Below, piece after piece: positions 1-5,465 of a stretch of DNA of 5,631 bases. This DNA is from Alteromonadaceae bacterium. GTDB taxonomy: Bacteria > Pseudomonadota > Gammaproteobacteria > Pseudomonadales > Oleiphilaceae. The DNA lies in the NCBI GenBank assembly GCA_013393545.1, contig JABXHG010000033.1, positions 1 to 5,631 on the forward strand, written 5' to 3'. Position 1 is the first letter of the stretch, and every line of letters starts with the position of its first letter. Under the pieces are notes generated by a model. That model did not search any database, had not been told where the DNA came from, and worked only from the letters and a program-made list of their open reading frames with translations. Both the position numbers and the translations under genes were made by a program.

Positions 1-90
1 GCCGATCGGGGACTAACCCTTAAGCTAGACAAGGTGTAGGGAGAGGCTCAGGGAAGGGCGGCCCAAATGGGTGATAGCCCCGTATCCGAA
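1..90 (+). rRNA. 23S rRNA-like fragment (domain I region), broken
   Basis: Read on the plus strand, this stretch follows the part of gammaproteobacterial 23S rRNA that begins with GCGAACGGGGAYTAGCCCTTAAGCT and runs to GGGTGATAGCCCYGTA-CGAA, roughly E. coli positions 260-360 (from memory). Matching blocks are CGGGGACTA, CCCTTAAGCT, GGCTC, GGGCGGCC and TGGGTGATAGCCCCGTA, in the right order and with similar spacing. Between the blocks there are several mismatches (GCCGATC for GCGAAC, ACCC for GCCC). After about base 90 the match stops, and the lipoprotein gene ends only 30 bases later, so an intact 23S gene cannot continue rightward. It could be a genuine rRNA gene remnant, a diverged rRNA or an assembly junction. 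I am fairly sure of the resemblance and unsure of the cause. Confidence 0.6.
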
Positions 91-115
91 TGAAGCTGGA
101 TAAACCCCGATACGG
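80..115. repeat. short inverted repeat after the 23S-like segment
   Basis: CCGTATC at 80-86 pairs with GATACGG at 109-115 across a 22-base loop. On the minus strand it lies just past the stop codon of the lipoprotein gene (stop at 121-123) and could act as a weak transcript end. It has no T-run on either side, so a classical intrinsic terminator is not supported. The left arm is also part of the rRNA-like segment, so the pairing may be fortuitous. Confidence 0.25.
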
Positions 116-120
116 TGACG

Positions 121-615
121 TTAAGGGCGTGTTCTCTTGATGTTAAATTTCTCACCATTCTGAGTTGCCTCTATGGATACCTCGTCGGGCTTAAACTGGT
201 ACAGATAGCCTGGAATGTCGCGCCCTTCAAACGTTCGTTGTACGAAGTTGTAGACTTGGGGTTCAACGATCGGGCCGGGGTAGAGATAACCCTTGGCCTT
301 ACCTTTCTTCATAAACAAAACAGAGTACGCTGGCACCTCGACGTCGATCGTAATTGGTAATCTATTCCGGGTGGATCTGGAGTCCTGGTTGAAGAACGCC
401 CAACTGTCGTCGACGGAGGTGGCAAATTCGTTGAGGTAGTGCGCAAAGTCGCTATAAGTTTCGCTCGTATTATTGGGTACGACATCCATTGTCACGACAA
501 CAGATCTTCCCGACAACCAGGCCTCCGCCAGTGGGCTGCCTGAGGGGTCTGCTTGTGCACAGGCACTGATCATGGCGCCCAGTGCCAAGGGCGTCAGGGG
601 GCGTAACAAGGCCAT
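121..615 (-). CDS. putative lipoprotein, candidate immunity partner of the M15 peptidase
   Basis: A 164-residue protein. I do not recognise its family. The N-terminus MALLRPLTPLALGAMISAC is a typical lipoprotein signal with lipobox I16-S17-A18-C19. Alanine follows the cysteine, so outer-membrane rather than inner-membrane retention is expected. The mature part is mixed, with no further membrane segment; it contains a region rich in hydroxyl and acidic residues (NNTSETYSD) and a basic C-terminal end. The open frame extends upstream to 729, but that extension overlaps the peptidase gene. The ATG at 615 is preferred because it gives the lipoprotein signal and has GGAG 10 bases upstream. It starts 7 bases after the peptidase stop, so the two are almost certainly co-transcribed. 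By analogy with effector-immunity pairs, a periplasm-facing lipoprotein directly downstream of a cell-wall hydrolase may protect the producer from it; this is inference. It could also be an unrelated envelope protein. Confidence 0.85.
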   Translation of the reverse strand: MALLRPLTPLALGAMISACAQADPSGSPLAEAWLSGRSVVVTMDVVPNNTSETYSDFAHYLNEFATSVDDSWAFFNQDSRSTRNRLPITIDVEVPAYSVLFMKKGKAKGYLYPGPIVEPQVYNFVQRTFEGRDIPGYLYQFKPDEVSIEATQNGEKFNIKRTRP

Positions 616-622
616 AGCAGGG

Positions 623-1495
623 TTACTCCACGTTTTTGATCGGAATTGGCTGGTTGTTGGTGATGGAGCGCTGGTTGAAAAAGAATTTGAATGTGTATGC
701 GTCACCGTAGGGATCCAGCCGTTTGTCAAAGTGCGGGGTATCCGGGTTGGAGAAGTCGCCGCCCCAGCGGAAGCCAGCGGCTTTCAGGTCGCTAATCAGA
801 TTATCCGCTCCGGTTGTCTGGTTTCCAGCCGCAAAGGTGCGGCTGGTGTTCCAGTTGTCACCATCCACAATATTGCAGTCGATTGCATGCCCTATCAGGT
901 GCTGTGAGCGCGTAGCAGGGGTAACGACGGCTCCGGAAACTGGAGCGCCGTTTACCCGGAAGGCCTGATTGAGCACCAGTTTAACGGATCTTTCTCCAGC
1001 CTTGGTGTTAGCGGTTTTGATCAGGTCTACGGCCTCTGATGCCAGCACCACATCGCCTTCGCGTACTGAGCCATGATTCAGAACCCGGAAGCCCGCGCCT
1101 ATCTCCACATGCTCAAGAGAGGAGCTGCTCACTCTTACAAGGTCGCCGGTACTGCTATAGCCCTGATCCAGCCACCGCTTGAGTTCGCTGGCCGTTTGCT
1201 GATCCAGGCGTCCACTCATTGTTTGAACAACTTTGCGGGTGTCGGCCACTGCGGCCTGATTGCACAGTCGGTAAGGGTGGCTATTCAGGCACCATTGAAA
1301 CATCTTCAAGGCGCGCTCGGTGCCTGGGCCAAACTGTCCGTCTACGGAGAGAGGAATGTTCACCGCCTGCAATGATTCTTGCAAGTTGGTGACATAGGTT
1401 CCGATATTCGGCCGTTTGTGGCCACCCCAGATTTTTTGTTTGTCGCTGTCACCGCGTTTTAATTCGAAGGAACCGAACAGAGTCGATGTCGTCAT
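623..1495 (-). CDS. peptidoglycan-binding domain + M15 zinc peptidase, putative secreted cell-wall effector
   Basis: A 290-residue protein predicted to cut peptidoglycan peptide stems. Residues about 36-110 form a PG_binding_1-type domain (VDGQFGPGTERALKMFQ, then SGRLDQQTASELKRWL). Residues about 130-272 form an M15 (VanY / L-Ala-D-Glu endopeptidase-like) domain with SQHLIGHAID (197-206) and PDTPHFD (251-257). The presumed zinc ligands are H199, D206 and H255, with D252 as catalytic base. The spacing H-x6-D and D-x2-H matches phage T5 endolysin (H66, D73, D130, H133), so the active site looks intact. The N-terminus has no signal peptide or membrane segment, so export would need a Sec-independent route or lysis. 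A lipoprotein gene follows after 7 bases. Enzyme, missing signal and envelope-localised partner together suggest a type VI-style effector with immunity protein (inference). A prophage endolysin is the main alternative, but no holin or phage gene is near. Start: ATG at 1495 with a good binding site. Confidence 0.9.
   Translation of the reverse strand: MTTSTLFGSFELKRGDSDKQKIWGGHKRPNIGTYVTNLQESLQAVNIPLSVDGQFGPGTERALKMFQWCLNSHPYRLCNQAAVADTRKVVQTMSGRLDQQTASELKRWLDQGYSSTGDLVRVSSSSLEHVEIGAGFRVLNHGSVREGDVVLASEAVDLIKTANTKAGERSVKLVLNQAFRVNGAPVSGAVVTPATRSQHLIGHAIDCNIVDGDNWNTSRTFAAGNQTTGADNLISDLKAAGFRWGGDFSNPDTPHFDKRLDPYGDAYTFKFFFNQRSITNNQPIPIKNVE
626..629 (-). promoter_or_regulatory. ribosome binding site of the lipoprotein gene, inside the peptidase gene end
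   Basis: On the minus strand GGAG lies 10 bases before the ATG at 615, just upstream of the TAA stop (625-623) of the peptidase gene. Placing the binding site within the upstream gene suggests coupled translation, and it decides the start at 615 over the longer open frame reaching 729. Confidence 0.6.
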
Positions 1496-1501
1496 AGGAT
1501 A

Positions 1502-1515
1502 TCCTTATCACCTCC
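1502..1515 (-). promoter_or_regulatory. ribosome binding site region of the M15 peptidase gene
   Basis: Two purine motifs precede the ATG at 1495 on the minus strand: AAGGA (1506-1502) with 6-base spacing, and a longer match to the 16S tail, GGAGGTGAT, with GGAGG at 1515-1511 and 15-base spacing. The nearer one is probably used; the farther may act as a standby site. A 10-base palindrome AGGATATCCT (1496-1505) overlaps the nearer site. Confidence 0.55.
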
Positions 1516-1529
1516 GGTTACGGGATTGA

Positions 1530-1557
1530 ATTATTACCGGAGTATCGTTTTAGTCAG
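1530..1557 (-). promoter_or_regulatory. candidate sigma-70 promoter for the leftward unit
   Basis: On the minus strand CTGACT (1557-1552) and AATAAT (1535-1530) are separated by 16 bases and resemble -35 and -10 boxes. Transcription would start near 1522, about 27 bases before the peptidase start. The match is moderate, so this is only the best candidate found by eye. Confidence 0.3.
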
Positions 1558-1859
1558 GTGAATGGCAGGTAAACAAAGCAATATGTCTTGGTATTGCCCT
1601 GTATATTTTGCTGTTTTTCGGTTTGGACAGTAAGACCGGGGGGCAAGCCTGTCAATGACGGTTTCATTTACATATAGTGGGCTCGCGTCACTTCGGGTTT
1701 CTGCATGCGAAGGGGTAATCCAGGCCGTTAACGCTGTTTCAGGTTCAGAGTGTAACCAAATCGAAATTGACAGTAGCGAAAGGCTTGTATAACTTTTAGC
1801 TTGAAGTCCGCCAGGTAACGGCATTTTTTGTTCAGGGATCAGGAACATGTATATTTTTT

Positions 1860-1874
1860 TGGCATGTGCAATGC
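1860..1874 (+). promoter_or_regulatory. weak sigma-54-like -24/-12 site
   Basis: TGGCAT-GTGCA-ATGC keeps the GG-N10-GC spacing of sigma-54 promoters (consensus TGGCAC-N5-TTGC) with two mismatches, directly after a run of seven T. It would give a start near 1886, about 80 bases before the first gene of the rightward unit. Some type VI loci depend on sigma-54, which makes the position noteworthy, but short matches like this occur by chance. Confidence 0.22.
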
Positions 1875-1913
1875 GTGCTCTGGAAATCCGCGAGTCAAAG
1901 CGGGTTGCGTGTA

Positions 1914-1941
1914 TTAATACCTTCCTTTCCCCTGAAATAAT
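1914..1941 (+). promoter_or_regulatory. candidate sigma-70 promoter for the rightward unit
   Basis: TTAATA (1914-1919) and AATAAT (1936-1941) with a 16-base spacer would start transcription near 1948, about 20 bases before the GTG start at 1969. The match is modest, and the site competes with the sigma-54-like site just upstream as an explanation. Confidence 0.22.
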
Positions 1942-1968
1942 GCCCGCCTGTCACGAAGTAGTGCTGCT

Positions 1969-2487
1969 GTGATTAAGCGTATTGTGGCTCGATTTCTTAT
2001 TATATTGACTGCCGCAACCGCGACTGGGGTATACGCAGGAACGTTTAGCTTTTTAAAGAAATATGATGTTCTGCTCTTTCCGCGGGTTGAAGGCAGCTTG
2101 AGCAATCATGGAAAGCCCCTTGTCGATGTGGAAATCATTCGCGAAGCGACGTATGACGAAGTGGAAGCGACGACGGTCTATACGGACTCTCATGGTCGTT
2201 TTTCTTTTCCGGAATGGGTGACCCGTTCGACCACCCCGGGTAAGCCACTGGTTGAAGCCCGCCTTCGTCAAGTTATTGCAGCCAGGTATGAAGGTGAATA
2301 TTTCGTTCTCTGGCAATACACGACTGATCAAACCGACCGGGTACCGGTGATTGCTGAACTTCTGAAGAACCTGAATTGTGATTTGGAACATAAAGAAATT
2401 GATCACTACTTTGCTGTCCCGGGTAAGCCTGATTTGAGTCATGTCGTAGGAAGCGTTTGTCGCTGGGAGCAGGCTTCCGAAAGATGA
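1969..2487 (+). CDS. exported DUF6795-like protein, candidate lipase immunity protein 1
   Basis: A 172-residue protein. The N-terminus MIKRIVARFLIILTAATATG-VYA is basic then hydrophobic, like a Sec signal peptide with a possible cut after VYA (residue 23), so the product is expected in the periplasm or anchored to the inner membrane facing it. The body resembles DUF6795-type proteins: a beta-rich, carboxypeptidase-regulatory-like segment at residues 33-80 (FPRVEGSL, GKPLVDVEI, TDSHGRFSF) and the conserved ending GSVCRW. Cysteines 137 and 164 are both conserved in the next gene and could form a disulfide, which fits a periplasmic location. The GTG at 1969 is the only usable start, since TGA at 1933-1935 closes the frame; GAAG lies 10 bases upstream. 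It heads the operon ending in the lipase, so protection against that lipase is the likely role (inference). The family name is from memory. Confidence 0.82.
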   Translation: MIKRIVARFLIILTAATATGVYAGTFSFLKKYDVLLFPRVEGSLSNHGKPLVDVEIIREATYDEVEATTVYTDSHGRFSFPEWVTRSTTPGKPLVEARLRQVIAARYEGEYFVLWQYTTDQTDRVPVIAELLKNLNCDLEHKEIDHYFAVPGKPDLSHVVGSVCRWEQASER

Positions 2488-2522
2488 GGTGTTCTCTATG
2501 GCTTTCAAAAGGTTTGTTAGCG

Positions 2523-3020
2523 ATGAAAGTGGGGGTTTCTGGTGTTGCGGTGTTGTTAGCGCTGTTGTATTCGGAATACGGAGTTACAGGAATGTTTGGC
2601 ATTTTTGATAAGGCGGAAGTGCATCTTTCACCTGAAGTCATGGGAGTTGTCACACTAGGTGGTGAGCCACTTGCAGGGATCAGGGTGTATCGCACACTTG
2701 ACTATGACCGGGAATATAAAGATTGGACGGTGACAGATGGCGAGGGCAGGTTTTCTTTTTCAGAAGTGAACATCAAGTCCCGTCGGCCCAAGCAACTTGG
2801 TGATGAAACTAGAGTTCGTCAGGTAATCGGGCTGGACTATGAGGGTAAGAACTACCTGCTCTGGTATTTTGTGCCAGGTGGAATAACTCCTCGGCAAGCG
2901 GTATCAGATCGTCTGGCAGATATGACATGCGAGCTCTCAATGCCTGAGATAGAGCAGGTGTTTGAAAATAAAGAACACCCGGATTTTCCGCACAGTGTTT
3001 TTAGCATTTGCCGTTGGTAA
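2523..3020 (+). CDS. exported DUF6795-like protein, candidate lipase immunity protein 2 (paralogue)
   Basis: A 165-residue paralogue of the gene just upstream. Shared landmarks are FGIFDKAEVHLSPEV against FSFLKKYDVLLFPRV, GGEPLAGIRV, TDGEGRFSF, RQVIGLDYEG-YLLWYF, a cysteine before xEL (C136) and the ending SICRW (C163). The N-terminus MKVGVSGVAVLLALLYSEYG is a signal peptide or signal anchor. Start choice: ATG 2523 puts 24 residues before the shared FGIF/FSF block, against 25 in the first paralogue, and has AAAAGG 10 bases upstream. An alternative ATG at 2484 overlaps the previous stop as ATGA and would add 13 residues (MRCSLWLSKGLLA); it cannot be excluded. A still longer frame from TTG 2457 is unlikely. 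Two tandem, clearly diverged copies before one lipase suggest duplication of an immunity gene (inference). The lipase gene follows after 30 bases, so co-transcription is expected. Confidence 0.82.
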   Translation: MKVGVSGVAVLLALLYSEYGVTGMFGIFDKAEVHLSPEVMGVVTLGGEPLAGIRVYRTLDYDREYKDWTVTDGEGRFSFSEVNIKSRRPKQLGDETRVRQVIGLDYEGKNYLLWYFVPGGITPRQAVSDRLADMTCELSMPEIEQVFENKEHPDFPHSVFSICRW

Positions 3021-3034
3021 TTTGTTGTACAGAT

Positions 3035-3041
3035 AAAAGGA
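3035..3041 (+). promoter_or_regulatory. ribosome binding site of the lipase gene
   Basis: AAAAGGA ends 9 bases before the ATG at 3051 but only overlaps or abuts the in-frame ATG at 3042. It therefore favours the start at 3051. Confidence 0.5.
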
Positions 3042-3050
3042 ATGGAGTTC

Positions 3051-4220
3051 ATGAGGACAATATCTCCAAGGATGGCTGCAGAGTTTGCAGAATTGGTTTA
3101 CCAGGTTCGATCTGCCAATAGTGAGGGTAACTATCGTATTCCAACCGCTCACCTTTCGCTTTCACGTGCTTTTGAGCTGAACCTTTCTGATGGGCCTGTT
3201 CTTGGGAAGACGGGAGGCGTGTTCGGCTTATTTCGAGAGACTTCAGGCTTTGCTCTCATTGGAACAGGGAAGCAAGCTTTCCAGGGGCACTATGTGATCG
3301 CGGTTCGTGGGACCGCAACAAGCCATGACTGGCTGACGAACGCGAATGTTGGTGTTTCCACATCAGTGAATGGGAGTGCTGTTCATTCTGGCTTTAACGC
3401 CACGTTTACCAGCATGCGGCCCGTGCTGGAGCGTTTGCTGACGCCGACCATGAAGCAAGCCAATGTCCGTGGTCTTCATTGCGTGGGCCACAGCTTGGGC
3501 GGTGCTTTGGCTTCGTTGGTGGCGGACTGGATAAAGGCGCGTTATCGCAAGCCGGTCAACCTTTATACGTTTGGCGCACCCAGAGTTGGTATGGCGGGAT
3601 ACTCTCAGTCTGCCAGTGCTGGCATTAATGCCTTGCACCGCTGCACTCATGGCGCAGATCCGGTACCCAATGTACCTTTGTGGCCTTTTGTTCATGCGCC
3701 AATTTCCGAGGCTGAGTATCGATTGGATAACAGCCGTGGATTAAGTGTTTCAGCGCATGGGATGGGTGAGGACGATGTTCCTGGCTATAGAAATACTGCA
3801 AACGTTGAGGCTTGGTCTCAATTACAGAGACGTTCTGAGAGCATCCTCGGTGCAGTGGTTCGCCTGGATTATGAGAGGCGTCACGAGGCTTTCTTTTCAG
3901 GACAATGGGCAGACAAGCTGTCTGCGGCTTTGATTACCTTGTTGAAAGATGCAGGGTATTACTCTGCTGTATTGGCGCAGGCTGCGATTGGTTCCACTCT
4001 GACATTTTATGATCTTTTGGCCAAAACGCTGGAAAAAATAGCTGCCGCATCCGGTCGGTTTACTGAGCAGACCAAAGGGCTGCTTGGCCACATGCTTGCC
4101 TTTGCAAGAGTTGCTGTAACGACGGTTGTAGATCTGACCTTTAGATTCATCCGCTGGGTATTTGATCAAACAGCGGGCGCACTGTACCGGTCGGTCAGGC
4201 AGGCAATTGAAAGGACCTGA
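3051..4220 (+). CDS. class 3 lipase (alpha/beta hydrolase), putative antibacterial phospholipase effector
   Basis: A 389-residue Lipase_3-type serine esterase. The N-terminal 250 residues carry the fold: VIAVRGTATSHDWLTN with the oxyanion RGT at 86-88, HSGF, nucleophile S148 in VGHSLGGALASL, YTFGAPRVG, probable Asp D203 in HGADPVPNVP, and probable His H236 in SAHGMGEDDVPGY. All triad residues are present, so activity on lipids is likely. Residues about 285-389 form an extension absent from minimal class 3 lipases, with hydrophobic or amphipathic helices (SAVLAQAAIGSTLTFYDLL; MLAFARVAVTTVVDLTF) that may contact membrane. There is no signal peptide. The preceding genes encode exported proteins, the pattern of type VI lipase effectors and their periplasmic inhibitors; I cannot place it in a numbered Tle family. 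Start: ATG 3051 has AAAAGGA 9 bases upstream, whereas ATG 3042 lies almost on top of that site. Confidence 0.9.
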   Translation: MRTISPRMAAEFAELVYQVRSANSEGNYRIPTAHLSLSRAFELNLSDGPVLGKTGGVFGLFRETSGFALIGTGKQAFQGHYVIAVRGTATSHDWLTNANVGVSTSVNGSAVHSGFNATFTSMRPVLERLLTPTMKQANVRGLHCVGHSLGGALASLVADWIKARYRKPVNLYTFGAPRVGMAGYSQSASAGINALHRCTHGADPVPNVPLWPFVHAPISEAEYRLDNSRGLSVSAHGMGEDDVPGYRNTANVEAWSQLQRRSESILGAVVRLDYERRHEAFFSGQWADKLSAALITLLKDAGYYSAVLAQAAIGSTLTFYDLLAKTLEKIAAASGRFTEQTKGLLGHMLAFARVAVTTVVDLTFRFIRWVFDQTAGALYRSVRQAIERT

Positions 4221-4245
4221 TTGTTGGTAGCGTTTGAAATTCTGC

Positions 4246-4251
4246 GAGGGA
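4246..4251 (+). promoter_or_regulatory. ribosome binding site of the small downstream gene
   Basis: GAGGGA sits 8 bases before ATG 4260. It decides this start over the TTG at 4221 and shows that the small gene is translated in its own right. Confidence 0.6.
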
Positions 4252-4259
4252 AAGCTGAT

Positions 4260-4565
4260 ATGTTGCAGGACAATGCTTTTTATATTCGAAATGAACTGAA
4301 TCAAGTGGTGGTTTTTACAGCGATGCCTCGGCTTGACGAGTCGGGTATGCCGGAGAGCGAAGCTTTCCTACCACACGCGACATACGCCAAAGAGGCATTG
4401 CGGGCCATTCTTGATGCCCAGCAGGATCCTTTTGCTAATTTAATGATGGATCTTTGGCTATACGCCTATGCGAAGCCATGGGCGGTGCCGGACACTGGAG
4501 AGAAACTGGTTTCGGATATCGCTGACAAGATTGAGTGCAGGGAGTTATTTGTCTATCTGGATTGA
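4260..4565 (+). CDS. small protein of unknown function, last gene of the lipase unit
   Basis: A 101-residue, predominantly helical and acidic protein that I do not recognise. It has no signal peptide, lipobox or clear membrane span, so it is probably cytosolic. Visible features are a conserved-looking aromatic stretch NLMMDLWLYAYAKPW (about residues 60-74) and the ending ECRELFVYLD. The start at ATG 4260 is supported by GAGGGA with 8-base spacing. The frame also opens at TTG 4221 directly after the lipase stop, but that start has no suitable binding site. It lies 39 bases after the lipase and before a strong terminator, so it is probably translated from the same message. Possible roles are a lipase chaperone or adaptor, a cytosolic immunity factor, or a remnant of a larger protein. 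The sequence does not decide between these. Confidence 0.72.
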   Translation: MLQDNAFYIRNELNQVVVFTAMPRLDESGMPESEAFLPHATYAKEALRAILDAQQDPFANLMMDLWLYAYAKPWAVPDTGEKLVSDIADKIECRELFVYLD

Positions 4566-4586
4566 GCAAAAATCGTTGGGTTGGCA

Positions 4587-4640
4587 AGCGGCCTAAACTG
4601 AAGAAGCCCTCATGTGAGGGCTTCTTCAGTTTAGGCCGCT
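4587..4640. terminator. long bidirectional terminator hairpin between the lipase unit and pckA
   Basis: Two 26-base arms (4587-4612 and 4615-4640) are perfect reverse complements around a 2-base TG loop. The inner core AAGAAGCCCTCA / TGAGGGCTTCTT has A-rich and T-rich flanks on either side, so it can act as an intrinsic terminator for both the rightward lipase unit and the leftward pckA gene, which converge here (stops at 4565 and 4656). The outer 12-14 pairs (AGCGGCCTAAACTG) extend the stem well beyond what a terminator needs. The T-rich part lies within the stem rather than after it, so efficiency is uncertain. Confidence 0.8.
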
Positions 4641-4655
4641 GCTCGGAACTGGATA

Positions 4656-5465
4656 TTAAAGTTTCGGACCGGCCTCGACAATGCCCTCGGCAACGTCGAA
4701 CTTCTTGAAGTTTTCCACGAACTGGCTGATCAGCTCTTCAGCCTTGGCGTCGTAGTATTCCGGGCTGGTCCAGGTGTTGCGCGGGTTCAGCAGCTCGGTG
4801 TCCACGCCCGGCACATGCTTGGGTACGTCCAGGTTCAGAGCGTCCAGGTGCTCGGTTTCCACGTCGTCCAGGTCACCGTTCTGAATGGCGGCGATGATGG
4901 CGCGGGTGGTCGGGATGCTGAAACGCTTGCCTTCGCCGTAAGGGCCGCCGGTCCAGCCGGTGTTGACCAGGAAGACCTTGCTGTTGAACTCGTCCACACG
5001 CTTCATCAGCAGTTCTGCATAAACGCCGGCCGGGCGCGGGAAGAAAGGCGCGCCGAAGCAGGTGGAGAAGGTGGACTTCAGCTTGGAAGAGGAGCCCATC
5101 TCGGTGGAGCCGACCAGCGCGGTGTAGCCACTCAGGAAGTGGTAGGCGGCGGCTTCACGACTCAGGACAGAGACCGGAGGCAGTACGCCGGTCATGTCGC
5201 AGGTCAGGAAGATGATGTGCGACGGCTCGCCGGCGCGGTTTTCCTCAACACGCTTCTCAACATGCTCCAGCGGGTAGGCGCAGCGGGAGTTTTCGGTCAG
5301 CGAGGTGTCGGTGTAATCCGGCACACGGGTGTCCGGGTCGATCACCACGTTTTCAACGATGGCGCCAAAGCGGATGGCGTCCCAGATGATCGGCTCGTTT
5401 TTGCGGCTCAGGTCGATGCACTTGGCGTAGCAGCCGCCTTCGATGTTGAACACGGTGCCCGTGCC
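4656..5465 (-). CDS. pckA: phosphoenolpyruvate carboxykinase (ATP), C-terminal half
   Basis: ATP-dependent phosphoenolpyruvate carboxykinase converts oxaloacetate and ATP to phosphoenolpyruvate, ADP and CO2, the first step of gluconeogenesis, in the cytosol. This part, about 269 codons, matches the Pseudomonas-type enzyme closely: [23 protein letters not shown] with the substrate-contacting arginine, [15 protein letters not shown] of the nucleotide site, [67 protein letters not shown] and the typical end AGPKL. The full enzyme is about 510-540 residues, so roughly half is here. Read upstream, the frame meets TGA at 5468-5466, where the family has the tryptophan of GDDEHGW. GTG 5453 is only the valine of VFN, not a true start. 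The gene as given is therefore interrupted, and the left part alone would lack the P-loop. It converges on the lipase unit and is a host metabolic gene. Confidence 0.9.
   Translation of the reverse strand, partial: GTGTVFNIEGGCYAKCIDLSRKNEPIIWDAIRFGAIVENVVIDPDTRVPDYTDTSLTENSRCAYPLEHVEKRVEENRAGEPSHIIFLTCDMTGVLPPVSVLSREAAAYHFLSGYTALVGSTEMGSSSKLKSTFSTCFGAPFFPRPAGVYAELLMKRVDEFNSKVFLVNTGWTGGPYGEGKRFSIPTTRAIIAAIQNGDLDDVETEHLDALNLDVPKHVPGVDTELLNPRNTWTSPEYYDAKAEELISQFVENFKKFDVAEGIVEAGPKL

Larger units (their letters stand above)
1496..1968. other. divergent intergenic region, no supported gene
   Basis: These 473 bases separate the leftward peptidase/lipoprotein unit from the rightward lipase unit and are visibly A+T-rich (22 G+C of 60 at 1561-1620), with T-runs at 1824-1829 and 1854-1860. 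The only open frame of note (minus strand, 1848-1534, 104 codons) has no ribosome binding site and no recognisable protein character. The region most likely carries the two divergent promoters and possibly shared regulatory sites. I see no tRNA, sRNA or clear operator in it. Confidence 0.55.

Noticed and set aside
616..729. N-terminal extension of the lipoprotein to an ATG at 729
   Set aside because: It would overlap the conserved end of the peptidase gene and bury the lipoprotein signal. The ATG at 615 has both a signal and a binding site.
473..907. 144-codon plus-strand open frame
   Set aside because: It lies antisense to the lipoprotein and peptidase genes, which carry clear motifs, and it shows no domain or binding site of its own.
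623..1495. Peptidase as a prophage endolysin in a lysis cassette
   Set aside because: No holin, spanin pair or phage structural gene is visible. The neighbouring lipoprotein is far larger than an Rz1-type spanin, and the opposite unit is not phage-like. It remains a secondary possibility.
1534..1848. 104-codon minus-strand open frame in the divergent region
   Set aside because: It has no ribosome binding site upstream of its ATG (only an A-rich stretch), no recognisable domain, and it overlaps the likely promoters of the peptidase gene.
4221..4259. TTG start directly after the lipase stop
   Set aside because: It has no suitably placed binding site, whereas ATG 4260 has GAGGGA at 8 bases.
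3897..4304. 135-codon minus-strand open frame over the lipase end
   Set aside because: It is antisense to the lipase C-terminus and the start of the small gene, and its cysteine- and serine-rich product shows no domain.
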